Shown here in pieces: positions 34,316 to 46,195 of a stretch of 64,000 bases of DNA. A program made the translations under genes and the position numbers. The notes beneath the pieces are model-generated. The model did not search any database, was not told where the DNA came from, and saw only the letters and a list, made by a program, of their open reading frames with translations. The stretch spans positions 109,375,741-109,439,740 of the forward strand of contig CM041465.1 in NCBI GenBank assembly GCA_023213395.1, in the 5' to 3' direction. The DNA comes from Cycas panzhihuaensis (lineage: Eukaryota > Cycadophyta). Each line of letters opens with the position of its first letter. Position 1 is the stretch's first letter.

Positions 34316-35605
34316 TCATGTATAGAATTTCTTGAGGAACTTCCCATTAACAGCTTTCTCAAATTCAAGGCCCTCCAAGGTAGTGATCCTATAGGCGTCA
34401 TTATCAAGGCTCTCAAGAATGACAAAAGGGCCCACCTATTTGGGTCAGAATTTAGTCAAGCAATCATGGAGATATTCCAATTTGAGGACGTGGTCCCCAG
34501 GATACAAAGGACAAGAATAAAGGTGTTTATTATAGGTCCTTTACGAGCAAGCCTTGGATGCGAGGTTAGCCTAGTAGGCAGCTAAACATCTCTCATCCAA
34601 GGCCTCGAGGTCTAAAGGATGAGCCTAATGGATAGACTCCTCACAGATGAGACCTTAAAGGGAAACTCGTAGAGATGTAATCTCCACTTCCAATGGGAGT
34701 ATCACCTCAGTCCCGTAAACTAGAGAGAATGGGGTCATTCCAGTAGCGACACAGATAGAGGTACAGTAGGCCCATAGGGTGGAAGGGAGATGAAGGTGCC
34801 AATCTCTTTGAGATTGAGCAATGGTTTTCTTTAAGATGTTAACAAGAGTTTTGTTGAACAACTCAACTTGGCCATTCGCTTGGGGGTAATAAGAGGAGGA
34901 AGTTTTGTGGGAGATCTTAAATTTCTCACAAAGTTCATCCATCTCCTTGTTATAAAAAGAGGTTCAGTTGTCTGTGATCAAGATGTCAGATTCCCAAAGC
35001 GGCAAATGATGTGCTGGTAGATGAAAGTAGTTATCGTCTTGACAGGGGTAGTAATCAGAGGGATAGCTTCCACCCATTTAGTAAAGTACTCCGTGGCAGT
35101 CAAGATGAACTTGTACTGCAATGAAGAAGGCAACGATATGGCCCCGATGAGGTCTAGACCCCATTGAGTGAAGGGCCATAGAGATATGATAGGATGACGA
35201 GCCTCGGAAGGCACATGGGAGATGTTAGCATGCTCTTGGCATCGCCGATATCTCAAAGCATAGGCATAGGCATCCTTAAAGAGGGATGGCCAATAGTAGC
35301 CCATACAGAGGATCCTCTGGGCCATGGATTAGCCCCCAAAGTGGCCCACGTAAATGCCATGGTGGTATTTGTGGAGTATCTAGTCCGCTTCGTCGGTGGT
35401 GATGCAACGGAGGAGGATCCCATCAAAAGACCTCTTGTACAACACTTCATCCATGAGGAAGTATTACCTAGTAGAGGTCTGGAAGTGAGATCTAACCTTA
35501 TTACTTGCTTTAGGGCGGTATTACTGCTGTGTGAAGTACTACACGATATCATCATACCACTCTTTATGAACGAGTGGATGGGAAGGAGTGCCTTGAATGG
35601 TTAAG
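34316..35605 (-). pseudogene. pol: Integrase, E4
   Basis: Zinc-binding N-terminus remnant (MAQRILCMGYYWPSLFKDAYAY..CQEH), then the catalytic core with WGLDLIGAI (first Asp), a damaged TDN motif near 34,975, and HKTSSSYYPQANGQVELFNK (Glu in VELFNK). A GPF-type C-terminal segment follows near 34,450 and a stop at 34,316. No chromodomain is seen after it. Frameshifts at about 34,960 and several stops inactivate it. E4 keeps Gln in YYPQANGQ where E6 and E7 both have TAG. Integrase would insert cDNA with a 5 bp duplication. Confidence 0.78.
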
Positions 35606-36175
35606 ATTGACTCATTAGGAAGAGAATCATCAATAGGGGCATCAAGTGAGTTAGGAATGGGGGCATCTGTGAGCTGCTCAACCACTACCATCCATTTCTT
35701 TAATTTCTGGTTGATGATATGGAGATCAAAATCCTGAAGAAGGACAACCCAATGACCAGCCCTACCTGTCAGGTCGGAATGAGTGAGTAGATATCATAAG
35801 GGATCAGACTGGATGATCACCTTGGTAGTGTTACCAAGCAAGTAGTGCCTAAACTTCTTGGTAGCGTAAACTAAGGAGAGACATTCCTTCTCGACTAGAG
35901 AGTAGATGAGTTCAGCAGCCACAAGAGTGTGGCTCATAAAGTAAATAGCTCTCTCGATCCCCGAATCGTCTTCCTGAGCTAGCATGGCACCCAAAGACTC
36001 ATCAGTTGTTGAGGTATAGAGAATAAAAGGAATTTCGAAGCAAGGGAACGCCAATGTTGGAGCGGAAGCAAGGGCTTCCTTAAGTCCTTTGAAGGCTTGT
36101 TGGGTCTTATTAGACCAAACAAACAAGACTCCCTTCTTCAATAGGTTAGTCAAGGGTTGCCTTGAGTTTGTTAGG
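35606..36175 (-). pseudogene. pol: Degenerate gypsy RNase H, E4
   Basis: Contains LTNLLKKGVLFVWSNKTQQAF, FILYTSTTDESLGAMLAQEDD, VEKECLSLVYATKKFRHYLLG and VIIQSDPL. The position of the first catalytic Asp (usually TDAS) reads TSTT. This loss is shared by all copies here, so this domain is probably a structural tether rather than an enzyme, as described for Tat elements with a second RNase H. Confidence 0.72.
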
Positions 36176-36960
36176 GTCAATCTGAATTCCTTGACTTTGT
36201 TACAAGGAACCCAAGGAGTTTGCCAGAAGTGACAACAAATATACATTTGAGTGGGTTTAAACTTACGTGGTACTTGTGGCACCACGTGAAGATGGCCCAT
36301 AAGTCTAAAGGATGATGGGCCTTGATACACGAGAGACCCATGATATCATCCATAAAGACCTCTAACGTATCATCGATGAGGTCATGGAAGATAAAATGCA
36401 TCACCCTTTGGTAAGTAGTGCCTGCATTTTTGAGGCTGAAAGGCATTACCTTGTAGGCAAAAGTACCCCACAGGGTTATGAAGGCCATCTTGTTGTGGTC
36501 TTCGGGAGAGATCTGAATTTGATTGTAGCCATAGAAGCCATCCATTAAGAACATGACTTCAAACCTAGCAGTTCGATCAGTAATCTGATCGATAAAAGGG
36601 AGTGGAAAGTTATCTTTAGGACATGCATTGTTGATATTATGAAAATCAACACATATCTAGATGGTCCCATTCTTTTTAGCAACGGGAATGATATTGGACA
36701 CCCATTTAGGATAGTCAATAGAAGTAATGAGTCTAGTATCCAAAAGTTTCTCAACCTCCATTTTGACTATAGTTAAGAGTTTAGGATGAAGAGGACGATG
36801 TTTCTAGTGCATGGGGCAGGTGCTAGGAACAATAGTGAGATTGTGGGTGACAATGGAGGGGTTGATTCCCTTCATGTCATAGTAATTCCATGCAAAGACA
36901 TCCTGAAACTCCTGGAACAAGAGGGAATATTCCTTTACCTCATCAGGAGAGCATTCTACC
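36176..36960 (-). pseudogene. pol: Reverse transcriptase, E4
   Basis: In order: LITSIDYPKWVSNIIPVAKKNG, ICVDFHNINNACPKDNFPLP, MDGFYGYNQIQISPEDHNKMAF, WGTFAYKVMPFSLKNA, and the polymerase motif VFMDDIMG with both aspartates, then PLKCIFVVTSGKLLGFLV. A TAG after GTI near 36,660 and a frameshift near 36,180 break it. It is the best-preserved RT region around the FxDD box, apart from E7. Confidence 0.8.
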
Positions 36961-37800
36961 CCTACCTTAATGACCTTGCCTGGGGCTAGGACTATGTCTT
37001 GGGTCGCCCCCATGCACATGGCATTCTCCTCCTTGAAATGGAGTGGGGCAAGGTCAATAAGAAGAGACAGAACAAGGGATGGAATTGGGTCGACAAGTAT
37101 GGACCCTATTGCCAAGACCTTCTGGTGGCCAAGCATATGGTGACCAGAAGGAAAGTTAGGCGTGGAGCCTGCTAAGTGCTTAAGTAAAGCTTCATCATCT
37201 TCAAAGTAATCCACTCTGTGGATGACCTTACTTCAAATAGATGGGGTGTTGGAGGAAGTTAGAGTAACGAAGCTATGATGGTCAGTAGGTTTCCTAACAT
37301 CCCCAAAAGACTCTAAGGGAGAGTCAGGAAGGGGCTCCTCAGAAGGAGCAAAAGAAAGTTCCTCAAGGCCATCACCTACAGGGGGTGATGGAGAGGAAGA
37401 ATAAAGGACCTGTGGGTCAATGTGTGCAATGACATATGACACAAAGGGATGACTGGTCTCTCTAACAAGAGGAGTTCTAGGTTGGGACCCATAACAAGAA
37501 GGGTGCCTCCTACTAGTATGGAGGAAGGAGACAGGGTGAGGAAAGTCCTCATCCTCATCATGGGACTCGTTGTCACTAAACAAGGTGAGGTACCCATAGC
37601 TCCCGACACCAATAGGAGCAAAGTGAGTAAGGCTAGAGGAAGAAGATGTAGGATCTTCTTCAAGATGGGATGAATCAGGTATGCCGATGGAGCAAGCCAA
37701 GGCATGAGTAGAAGGGCCTTGGTCCCCCTTCGTATTGCCATGGCTTGCTTGGTTGGTAGGTTGAGTTTGTTTGACAGGTGGGCGTTCGTAGGAAACCACC
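36961..37800 (-). pseudogene. pol: Protease-RT linker, E4
   Basis: Contains FAPIGVGSYGYLTLFSDNESHDEDED, SFAPSEEPLPDSP, VDYFEDDEALLKHLAG, HLGHQK-like and FAWNYYDMKGINPSIVTHNL leading into RT. One TGA (Arg codon) interrupts an otherwise continuous frame from 37,805 to 36,804. Because the frame is continuous, I see no sign of the protease-RT intron known in true Ogre elements. Confidence 0.7.
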
Positions 37801-38275
37801 CTCATTTGTCCATTATAGACAAACTTAAGTTACCCCCAGCGGGTCAAACACACAGCTCCCATCTGATCAAGCCATGGTTGACCCAAAAGAATATTGTATT
37901 TGACGTCTACGTCAAGGACTACAATGTTAGTGAGAATAGTCTTACCCTCAAGAGTGAGCGAGATCGAAACAGATCCCAATGGAGTCTCTTCGCTACCGTC
38001 ATAGCCTTGGTATCGCCATGGAATAGGTTCCAGGGTGGAAATTCTAATCTCTTGCATAATGCACAAGGGCATGGCATTAACGGAAGAACCGTTGTCGACA
38101 ACGATCCTTCACAAGGTACAGTTTGGTGTGTCAATAGTGATGGTGAAAGAGAAGTTCCATTGGCATTCCCTTTTAGAAGCAGAGGGAAGGTCTTTAGGGT
38201 CAAAAGAAATGATGGGCTCATGGCTTAGGGTAATACCCAAAGCATGAATAGGCACGTCACCCAACCCTAAAGCTT
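37801..38275 (-). pseudogene. pro: Retropepsin-like protease, E4
   Basis: NFSFTITIDTPNCTL, the active site VVDNGSSVNAMPLCIMQE, YQGYDGSEETPLGSVSISLTLEGK and DVKYNILLGQPWLDQMG. The catalytic Asp is intact. The gene is in two overlapping frames because of a small indel near 38,070-38,110. Confidence 0.75.
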
Positions 38276-39426
38276 TTAAAAGGAGTGTGTTTGTTGTTTG
38301 GGACAACTTCTCAAGACGTCCATGATGGACATCCCAGCGGCCATGGTACAAAGCTCGTTGATGATAGAAAAGGCCTTCCCCTTCATTGTGAGTTGAGGAA
38401 GGGCTCTCCTGAAATTGTAGTGACTTGGATGAATGAGAATAGTCTTGGGAAGTAACGAGACTTCCGGAAGAGGATCAGAGTGTGGAACAGAAGAAGAGGC
38501 ATCGACTACCTCTTTAGTAGCTTGAGACCGAGTTAAGGCATATAAGGGGTTGGTCTCAAGCATTTGGATCACCTTCTTTCCCTTATTCTGGGACCACGAA
38601 GGTGAGGGAGTATGATGATCATGGGAATGCGAGGAAGAAGACAAATCCCAAGTGCCCTTCCCTTTATCGTCTGAAGGACGTGAATTCAGAGATCTTCCCC
38701 AATTCTGGTTGTTTTTGGGTTAAGCATTACAATCGTGCTCCCCATGCTTGGGGAATAAATCCTTGTGGACCGGTTGGTCTAAGTTGGGCCTTGAGGCCTA
38801 TTTAGGAGATGAGTCACAATGTGGGGCATCCCTAGGATGTTGAGCCCTATAATGTGAGTTGTCATGGAAACACTCCCCATGAATAGAACACCACTTCTTC
38901 TCAAGCAAGGAATCTAGCTTCCTTCTTTAAGAGGACTGGGTGTTACCACCCTTAGGGAGAGCAGCTTGAATAACTTGTTAGATTTGTTTATTGGAAGTGG
39001 GTGATGAAGGAGCTTACAGTTTAAGTTCTTTCATCATACGTTTGAATGACTATATGGCATAAGTGAGTGGATCTAGGGTTTTCTCAGTCGGATGAGAAGA
39101 GGACCTAGTGGATTATTATGGTTCGGTTTCTTTGGTTTGGAGTGGTGCATCACGACGTTGTGAGGGCTTAAGAGGCCTTTTGAGTATAGCCTGGATCTCA
39201 ATAGCCTCAAGCGCTAAACACTTTGCGATGGCAAAATCACATGTGATTGCCCCCATCTTAAGGACTTCCACATAAACTTCTGGGCGAAGTGCATTAACAA
39301 AGAGATCCCTCTTCAATTCCTCAGGCAAAGTAGACTTAGTGGAATGGAGGAGGTCATGAAATCATTGCACAAAGTCACGATTCATCTCATCATGACCTTG
39401 TTTAAGTGAAAGAAGGGATTTCATTC
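38276..39426 (-). pseudogene. gag: gag C-terminal half and spacer, E4, cut by E6
   Basis: Holds LPEELKRDLFVNALRPEVYV (39,260-39,330), the Cys/His region WCSIHGECFHDNSHYRAQHP near 38,860-38,920 (fourth Cys now Tyr), and the spacer block FSIINELCTMAAGMSIMDVL. It stops abruptly at AGAATGAAAT on the minus strand, where the E6 LTR starts. The missing N-terminal half should lie beyond the E6/E7 array. Confidence 0.75.
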
Positions 39427-42146
39427 TATTTCCCAGCTTCTAGGAATGGATACAGAATTACCGACTCAGGTAAGTGCAGGTATGTTTCTCACCTTATCAT
39501 CGCTTTCTTTTGATGAGTGTTTGCTTGCATGTCTGCATGTTTGTGGCTTTGTAGGTGACTTTGTCTCCGTCTACACTTATTTTAGCCTATGATGACTATA
39601 GAAGGGACATACTCCTAGTAAGTGTAGCACCCTGGTGGCCATTCCACTTCCCGCATTCTACCCTCCTCGCTCCAAGACCCACTTGGCTTGCACCACCTCT
39701 GCCTGTGTGATGACTTGTCATTGTTCGGTTGACTTGCCACACGATTTGATCCTATTTTTGCTCTTTTGGACCTGTTTGTTGGCTTGTTTACCCCCGGGTA
39801 GGTGTCTCAGCCCCCTATTGGCCCTTTTCATCATCTGCCCCTAGCCTAGACTGGGCCGGTGGGGTTTTGCCTCCCGGTGAATCTGTCGTGATTTGGTGGT
39901 ACCGCCGTAAAAATCCGCGGTGCGATTTTATGACGTGATGACTCTTCTAATTTATTTTTTTAAATCCGCCATGGCAATTTCGCATTTATTGCGAAACTGC
40001 CACGTGTCTCGTGACTTAACTCATTGCCAACCGTGCCCTAATCACTCGCTTTAGGGTTTGGGTTGGGTACTTAAGTCATCATCTACTCATTTATGAGAAT
40101 TTTTTGGCTCACTTTTTAGATTGCTCCTCAAGGAAACCACGCTGTGCTCTGTTATTCTCTGCTACCCTGCTGCTACTATAGGACCTGCATCTCTCCTCCA
40201 GCACCCAGCTCTCCTTTGGTGTGGCTAGGACATCTTCCCAGCCCCTCACACACCTTGGAGAGGGCCCCTTGGAGAGATCTCAGTGGGTTCTTGCCCTGGG
40301 CAGCCATCAAGCGTCCCAAATGCAGGTGTTCTTCCTCCAACTCTATTAATAGGGCCCCAAACCTACTATACCATAGTTTTTAGGCTGATTTCTCAGCATC
40401 TTCTTATCAACCCTTGGCTGAGGCAAGCGCCTCTCCTCTTCCTCTCAGGTATTCATTGATTTGAGTTATTTTTCTTATGTAATTGGTGCCCTATCTTGCT
40501 TGTCTCTTTGCTTATCTTTGTGAGGGTTTTTTTCCTCTTTGTATTGGACTATTTTACTCCTGTTATAGTGCCTCCTTGCCTGTGTTTATTGCTCAAGGCA
40601 GTGGCACAGAGGGTTGATATAGGGTTTGGGAGAGAGCTGGCTGGATTTCGCACCACCTTCCACACTCCTCAAGCAGCTTTAAGCCCCCCAAACCTTCCCT
40701 CTTGCCTTGTGCTGTCCTTGGCACTCAAACAAGGGTTTGTTGGGCCTCCCTTAGCCGCTGAAATCAGCACTGTCACATGTTACAACACTGGTTTGAGGGC
40801 TTGTGCTTAGGTCCGGGCAACTCACATAAGTCTTGACCGCTTATTCTTGCCGAACTCTTTTCCCGGCAGCCTGGTTTGCTCTTCATAGCACCCCAGCTTG
40901 CTGTAGGTCTTCTTGGCTCCTTTTAACTCCCTCGCTACTATTTCCAGCCATCCTTCTTCGCCTTGCCCTTGCTACCTTGTGGCTTTTAGGGGAGGTTAGG
41001 GTTGTTCTTTGCGGGAGGTGGGCCACTCTGAGGCTTACCAATTACTTTCCTTTTGCTTTGGTTGTCCTCTTTTACATATTATCATCATTGTGTTGATGCT
41101 AACATATACATGTTTAAGTTTATATTTGTATTACATAGACATGTATTGTTAGGATCTTGTCATTGCATGTTAGTGCCCTTTCTCTGGAAAGGGGGAGGTT
41201 GTCGTCTACTTGCAAGTGTTTAGAAAGCGTAAAGGACCTTTCTTCATTTGTCCTTTTGCTGGTAAGTGCTTCTATGCATGTTGTACTTTCATACTTCATT
41301 CATTACTAGTATTTGGTTTCTTTCTTTCCTTGGTTTTGTACTTTAGTATTTTTTTCGAGGAAGGTAAGAGAGCCCCTCATTCCAACCCGCCGCTACGTTT
41401 CACAACTGCCGCGCCTTGTAGAGTAGTTTTGGGTGTCCCTTGGTATCGCCATCATCACGACACGCTTTTGGTCTGGGTACACGCTTCGCTCCACCCTACC
41501 ACTCTTTCCTTTTGAATTTCCTTTACATAAATAGTAGTTGACTCATTGGAAATCAAAAGGCGAAATCAACTTTGCTTTGGTTCATGCTTTATTTACTTTG
41601 TTGCATGTATCTTCTTTTCTAGCCATAGGAAAAGGTCTTAGGAAACCGTCCTTTTCACCTTTTCCCTCCGTTTGCCATGCTAGCTCCTTTCTCTCTTTAT
41701 CATTTGTGCATTTGGTTAGCTGGCTTAGGCATACCTTGACCCACCTCCTAGGGTCATCCCTCTTACTTTCCTTTGGTTCCCCTGCTTCGCCGGATAACCA
41801 AAGTGACCCTGTCCATAGGCCAACCGCTTGCCTATCCTCCCTTGTTTCCCATTGCTCTAGGGAAACCCTCGAAGGTTCCTTTCTGTCCCCTTCCAGCCAT
41901 CCAAGGGTGGGAGGATCCTTCCCTTAGGTTAACCCAGGATAACCCTATGCCTTCTCACCTCCTGTTCGAAGTGGAGGGATCACCCTTTGGTAGATATATT
42001 CCATTGCAGGTCCCGAACTCGCGCTCCGGTGCACGGGGTGCCCTGCATGGTGTTTACCCTACTTATAGGTCTCTTTCTCGATCATATTATCACCCACTCT
42101 TACCGTACCTATTTAGTTAGGTAGCTATCCTGTAGACGCACGTCCA
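39427..42146 (+). repeat. E6 5' LTR
   Basis: Starts TATTTCCCAGC (TG changed to TA) and ends GTCCA. It contains a donor-like CTCAGGTAAGTGCAGG at 39,465, a GGTACCGCC/AATCCGCGG cluster near 39,900, and CGCTTTAGGGTTTGGGTTGGGTACTTAAG at about 40,040-40,073, in which TACTTAAG replaces TATAAAA of E2. Polypyrimidine-rich downstream part. No ORF in it is called. Confidence 0.85.
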
Positions 42147-42147
42147 C

Positions 42148-42166
42148 TGGCGACCATACTGGGGAC
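42148..42166 (+). other. E6 primer binding site
   Basis: TGGCGACCATACTGGGGAC, two bases after the LTR. It resembles the tRNA-Arg-type site reported for Ogre elements (starting TGGCGACTC). A precise tRNA match needs comparison with plant tRNA 3' ends. Confidence 0.62.
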
Positions 42167-42320
42167 TGCCAGTAAGGGACCTAATTTTCGCTCTCTTCTA
42201 TTGGTTTTGCTACCTTTTTGTGATCCTTTTTCACCTATTTCAATCTCTTCGTTGGGCAGCCCCCAATGCATGTGCCTTTGCCGCCCTATCTTTTTTCCTA
42301 ACATTGCTAGTTGACCTTGC

Positions 42321-44640
42321 ATGCGACGCTTTTCTTGTCGCTTGCGTGGTCTACCTCCATTGTTAGAAGACCCCGAGTATCACCCTCTTCCTTTGTTAGA
42401 TTCTGATTTGACTATGGAGGGATACTCTTCTAATTGGGCCTACCACACCTCAACCTTAGAAACCCATGTTTTTCCTTCCTCTATTTTAGGGTCCACCCAA
42501 GAGGGTGATGAACCCCTTTATTACCCAAGTGACTAACATCACTCGCTCGACGTCCATCCCTCTACCCATGCGGTAGAAGGATATGTTCCTCTTGAGACTT
42601 ACCACTTAATCGGTGACTCTTATGAGGAACATCCCAAGGGACCTACCTTGTTCGAGGTCCCAACTACCTCTTACGAGTATGTAGGAACCCCTCCCATCAA
42701 CGTAGTTGAAGTTCTCAATGAGTGTTGCCACATGGCATGCTTCCAACCACGTCCTGAATGGCTTGAGAGTGCTCTTTATGGAGGAGCCTCTTCTTCTTTC
42801 ACTCCTCCCCCGCACGCCTCATCCTCATCTACTCTTCCTTTGACAACAAATCCCTTTGTGCATGTGCATGTGTCCCGCTCCTTTCCTATTCCTGTAGTGG
42901 GGGCACATGTTGCGCCTTATGTTTCTCATCGAGGCCCTAGTGTTTCGGGACCTTCCCATGACATGTCTTTCTCTCAATTGAAGGTTAGCATACCCATCCC
43001 TAGCCAAACTAATGTGCCATCCCCTAATGTGGCGCATACCTTTCCTAGTAGGCAAATCAGTCCTACTAGCCTTTCAGCTACCAGTCATGTGGGACCCGCT
43101 CCCACACACCCCTGAAACCAATATGTTGGTGCTTCCTTCTATGTTCCCGTAGGGTACACTTCTCAACCTTGGGGGCAGGGTAGAGGAAGCCATCTCCCAG
43201 CTTATGGGGTGGATCCGCTACACCCATATGGGGTCGCTCCACCTACAGGTGGCCCATATGGGCAAAAAACAGTTCTGCATCCATCTTGTCCATCATCCAG
43301 CGCAATTCCATTTGTTGTGCCTTTGCAAGGGAACCTGACTCCCTTCCAAGGCACCTATCCCCATGCCCCTTCCCAGCAGGGGGCGTTTCCTCAAGGAGAG
43401 ATGGGTGTGCCACCCCCATCTACTCCTTGTTCGTTACCTACTATGACATTCATTGATCATATGGTCCAGGCGAGGGCACGCCCCTTCATGGACTTTAGGT
43501 CAACACCTCTATCCATTGAGGTGTTAAGAACCAATCTGCCTCCTCATCCCCCTGAAGTTCCTAGATTCGATGGAACTTCGTCGCAAGACCTGGTGGAGCA
43601 TGTGCGTAGCTTTTCTATGGCATGCATCAATTACTGGGCTTACAACCATATTTTAATGAAATTATTCCCGCGATCCTTGTAGGGTAACGCCCTCAAGTGG
43701 TTCTACCATCTCCCTGCCCATTCCATCCATTCATTCCAGTAATTGGTGGACGCGTTCATCAACTATTTTGATGTAGCCCATCCATTCGAGAGCAGAATGA
43801 AGTCACTCCTTTCGCTCAAATAAGGTCACGATAAAATGAATCATGATTTTGTGTGGCAATTTCACAACTTACTTCACTCCACTAAGGCAACATTGCCCGA
43901 GGAGTTGAAGCGAGACCTCTTCGTCAATGCACTTCATCCCGAAGTGCATGTGGAAGTCCTTAAAATGGGGACAACCACATGCGACTCCGTGATCACCAAG
44001 TGTTTGGCGTTGGAGGCTATTGAGATCCAAGCGGGTCTCAAGAAACCTCTTAAGCCCTCACAGTGCCATGAGGCACCACCCCCAACCAAAGATACCAAAC
44101 CTTCACAACCTACCCGGTCTTCCTCTCATCCGACTGAGAGGACTTTAGACCCTCTCACATCAGCCATACGCTCGTTTGAGCGTACGATGAAGGAACTCAA
44201 GCTTCAAGCTCATTCATCTCCTACATCCAATAAACAACCCAAGCTCCTCTCCCCAGGAATGGAAATGCCTAGTCCTCTCAAGCGAGAAGCTTAGGCCCTC
44301 CACTTGAGAAGAAGTGGTACTCCATTCATGGGGAGTGCTTCCATGATGATTCACGTTATAGGGCCCAGCATCCTATGGATGCCTCTCGACTTGTCTCTTC
44401 CCCTAAACGGGCCTCACGGCCTAATTTGGATCAACCAGTTCACAAGGATCCGTTCCTTAAACATGGGGAACGTGATCGCAACACCCAAACCAAGAATAAC
44501 CGGAACCGAGGAAGATCACCTAATACCCGTCCTTCCTGCGACAAAAGGAAGGATGCCCAAAACTTGTCTTCTTCCTCTCGTTCTCCTAGCCATCGCACCC
44601 CATCACCTTTGCAACCTTAGAACAAGGGGAAGAAGGTGAT
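42321..44640 (+). pseudogene. gag: gag polyprotein, E6
   Basis: From MRRFSCRLRGLPPLLEDPEY one reading frame persists to about 44,270 with no net frameshift. It is interrupted only by stops at about 42,532, 43,113, 43,679, 43,739 and 43,820, most explained by a C-to-T change of Gln/Arg codons. The N-terminal half is Ser/Pro/Thr-rich; the capsid-like core (about 43,550-44,040) has VPRFDGTSSQDL, ALKWFYHLP, FDVAHPFESRMKSLL and LPEELKRDLFVNALHPE. A small frameshift precedes the Cys/His box (WYSIHGECFHDDSRY, two Cys lost) and a basic Arg/Asn/Ser-rich tail that would bind RNA. Confidence 0.82.
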
Positions 44641-45045
44641 CCAGCTGCTTGAAGCCCTTACGCAGTCTTAGGCTGCCAAGGAAGCAATGGGAGCTTCTTG
44701 TTCTTCTGCTCCTTCTGACCCTCTCCCATAGAACCTTCCTTTGGAAATACCTCTCTTTCCCAAGGCTATTCCTATACGCCCAAGTCGTTACGATTTTTGA
44801 AGGGCACTTGCCTAGCCTACGACAAAGGGTAAGCCCTTCTCCATCGTGGACGAGCTTCATACTGTCACCGTAGGAATGTCCTTGATGGACGTTTTGAGGA
44901 GTTGTCTCGAGCAGCGGGCCCTCCTCTTGGAGGCTATAGGATCGAGTGATGCGCCTGTCCACGCTTTGGGCGTTACCCAAAGTTGTAGACCTGTTATCTC
45001 ATTTGATCCTAAGGATCTTCCTCCCGCTGGTGAAAGGGAACGTCA
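44641..45045 (+). pseudogene. gag-protease spacer, E6
   Basis: Contains IPIRPSRYDF-like text, then FSIVDELHTVTVGMSLMDVLRSC, LLLEAIGSSDAPVHALG and PVISFDPKDLPPAGERE. Conserved in all elements, no known domain. Frame broken near 44,840. Confidence 0.6.
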
Positions 45046-45400
45046 ATGGAACTTCCCATTCACCATCACTATCGATACACCTGACTGTACCCTTTGAAGG
45101 ACTGTTGTTAACAACAGTTCTTCTATCAATGCCATTAACTTGCGTGTCATGCAAGAGCTTGGTATCTCTGCCTTGGAACCTATTCTATGGTGATGCCAAG
45201 GTTATGACGATAGTGAGAAGACCCCTTTGGGATCTGTTGTGATTCCGCTCACCCTTGAGGGCAAGACTGTTCTTTCCGATGTTGTAGTCCTTGACGTTGA
45301 TGTTGACTATAACCTCCTTCTAGGTCGTCCATGGCTTGAACAAATGGGAGCCGTGTGCTCGACTCTTTAGGGACAACTTAAATTCATCCATGATAGACGA
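45046..45400 (+). pseudogene. pro: Protease, E6, active-site Asp lost
   Basis: NFPFTITIDTPDCTL, then a TGA, then VVNNSSSINAINLRVMQELG where other copies have VVDNGSS. Both the catalytic Asp and the Gly are changed, consistent with G-to-A decay. Second half: LGSVVIPLTLEGKTVL and DVDYNLLLGRPWLEQMGAV. This copy could not process Gag-Pol. Confidence 0.75.
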
Positions 45401-46195
45401 ATGAGAGTGATTCCCCACGAACGCCCATTTACTAAACAAACTCGTTCCACTAATTCGGCAAACCGAGGTCCTTCTACGCATGCCTCGACTTGCTCTATTG
45501 GCATACCTAACCCATCCAGAGAAGATCCCGCATCTTGTTCCCCTAGTCTCATGCAGTTCATCCCTATTGGCATTGGGAGTTATGGATACCTTGTTTTGTT
45601 TAGTGATAACGAGTCACACGATAAAGACGAGGATTGTCTTCATCCCGTCTCTTTCCTCCGCACTAGTAGGTCACACCCATCTCGTTCTAGACCCCCGTCT
45701 AGCATCTCTCTTGTTGGTGAGGCTAGCTACTCCTGCATGTCACATGTCATCGCTCGTATTGACCCGCCCATCATCGGTTTTTCTTCTTCATTACCCTCCA
45801 TAGGTAATGGCTTCGAAGAACTGCCTTTCACTCCTTCCGAGGAGCCTCCTTTTGACTTTCCTTCAGAGTCCCGCGAGGAAGTTGAGTAGCCCGATGACCA
45901 TTACGGTCCCATTGTTTCCACTCCCTCGAGTGCTTCCTCTACTCGAAGTAAGGCCATCCATGGGGTGGATTACTTCGAGGATGATGAAGCCCTACTTGAG
46001 CACCTAGCAGGTTTTGCACCCAACTTGTCTTCTGGTCACTACAGGCTTGGTTACCAGAAGATCCTTATGATTGGATCCACACTTGCCGATCCAATCCCGT
46101 CTCCTATTCCACCTCTTCCTATTGACCTTGCTCCTCTCCACTTCCAAGAGGGTAATGCCATGTGTATGGGGGCAACCTAGGATATAGTCTTGGCC
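45401..46195 (+). pseudogene. pol: Protease-RT linker, E6
   Basis: Open from 45,401 to 45,886: RMRVIPHERPFTKQ, FIPIGIGSYGYLVLFSDNESHDKDED, SFLRTSRSHPSRSRPP, FEELPFTPSEEPPFDFPSES. It continues after one stop with VDYFEDDEALLEHLAGFAPN and PLHFQEGNAMCMGAT. It is a large, acidic, low-complexity insert between protease and RT, with no recognised fold. Confidence 0.68.

Larger units (their letters stand above)
22217..39426 (-). mobile_element. E4: pol-bearing Tat/Ogre-like element, split by E5 and cut by E6
   Basis: On the minus strand from the right: partial gag, spacer, protease, linker, RT, degenerate RNase H, integrase, 3' block (interrupted by E5 at 29,198-33,857), antisense gene on plus, aRNH, PPT and full 3' LTR. 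The 5' part of gag, PBS and 5' LTR are missing because E6 starts inside gag at 39,427 (preceding bases CATTC). E4 itself lies inside E3. Confidence 0.83.

Noticed and set aside
36804-37805. A protease-RT intron as described in Ogre elements
   Set aside because: In E4 the frame is continuous from protease linker to RT apart from one stop, and no copy shows a convincing donor and acceptor pair.
41210-41927. Two long open stretches in the LTR that recur at 55,338-56,064 with similar protein text, including a hydrophobic segment
   Set aside because: They are in the two LTRs of one element, so similarity follows from LTR identity. E2 and E3 LTRs do not keep them, and no known domain is visible.
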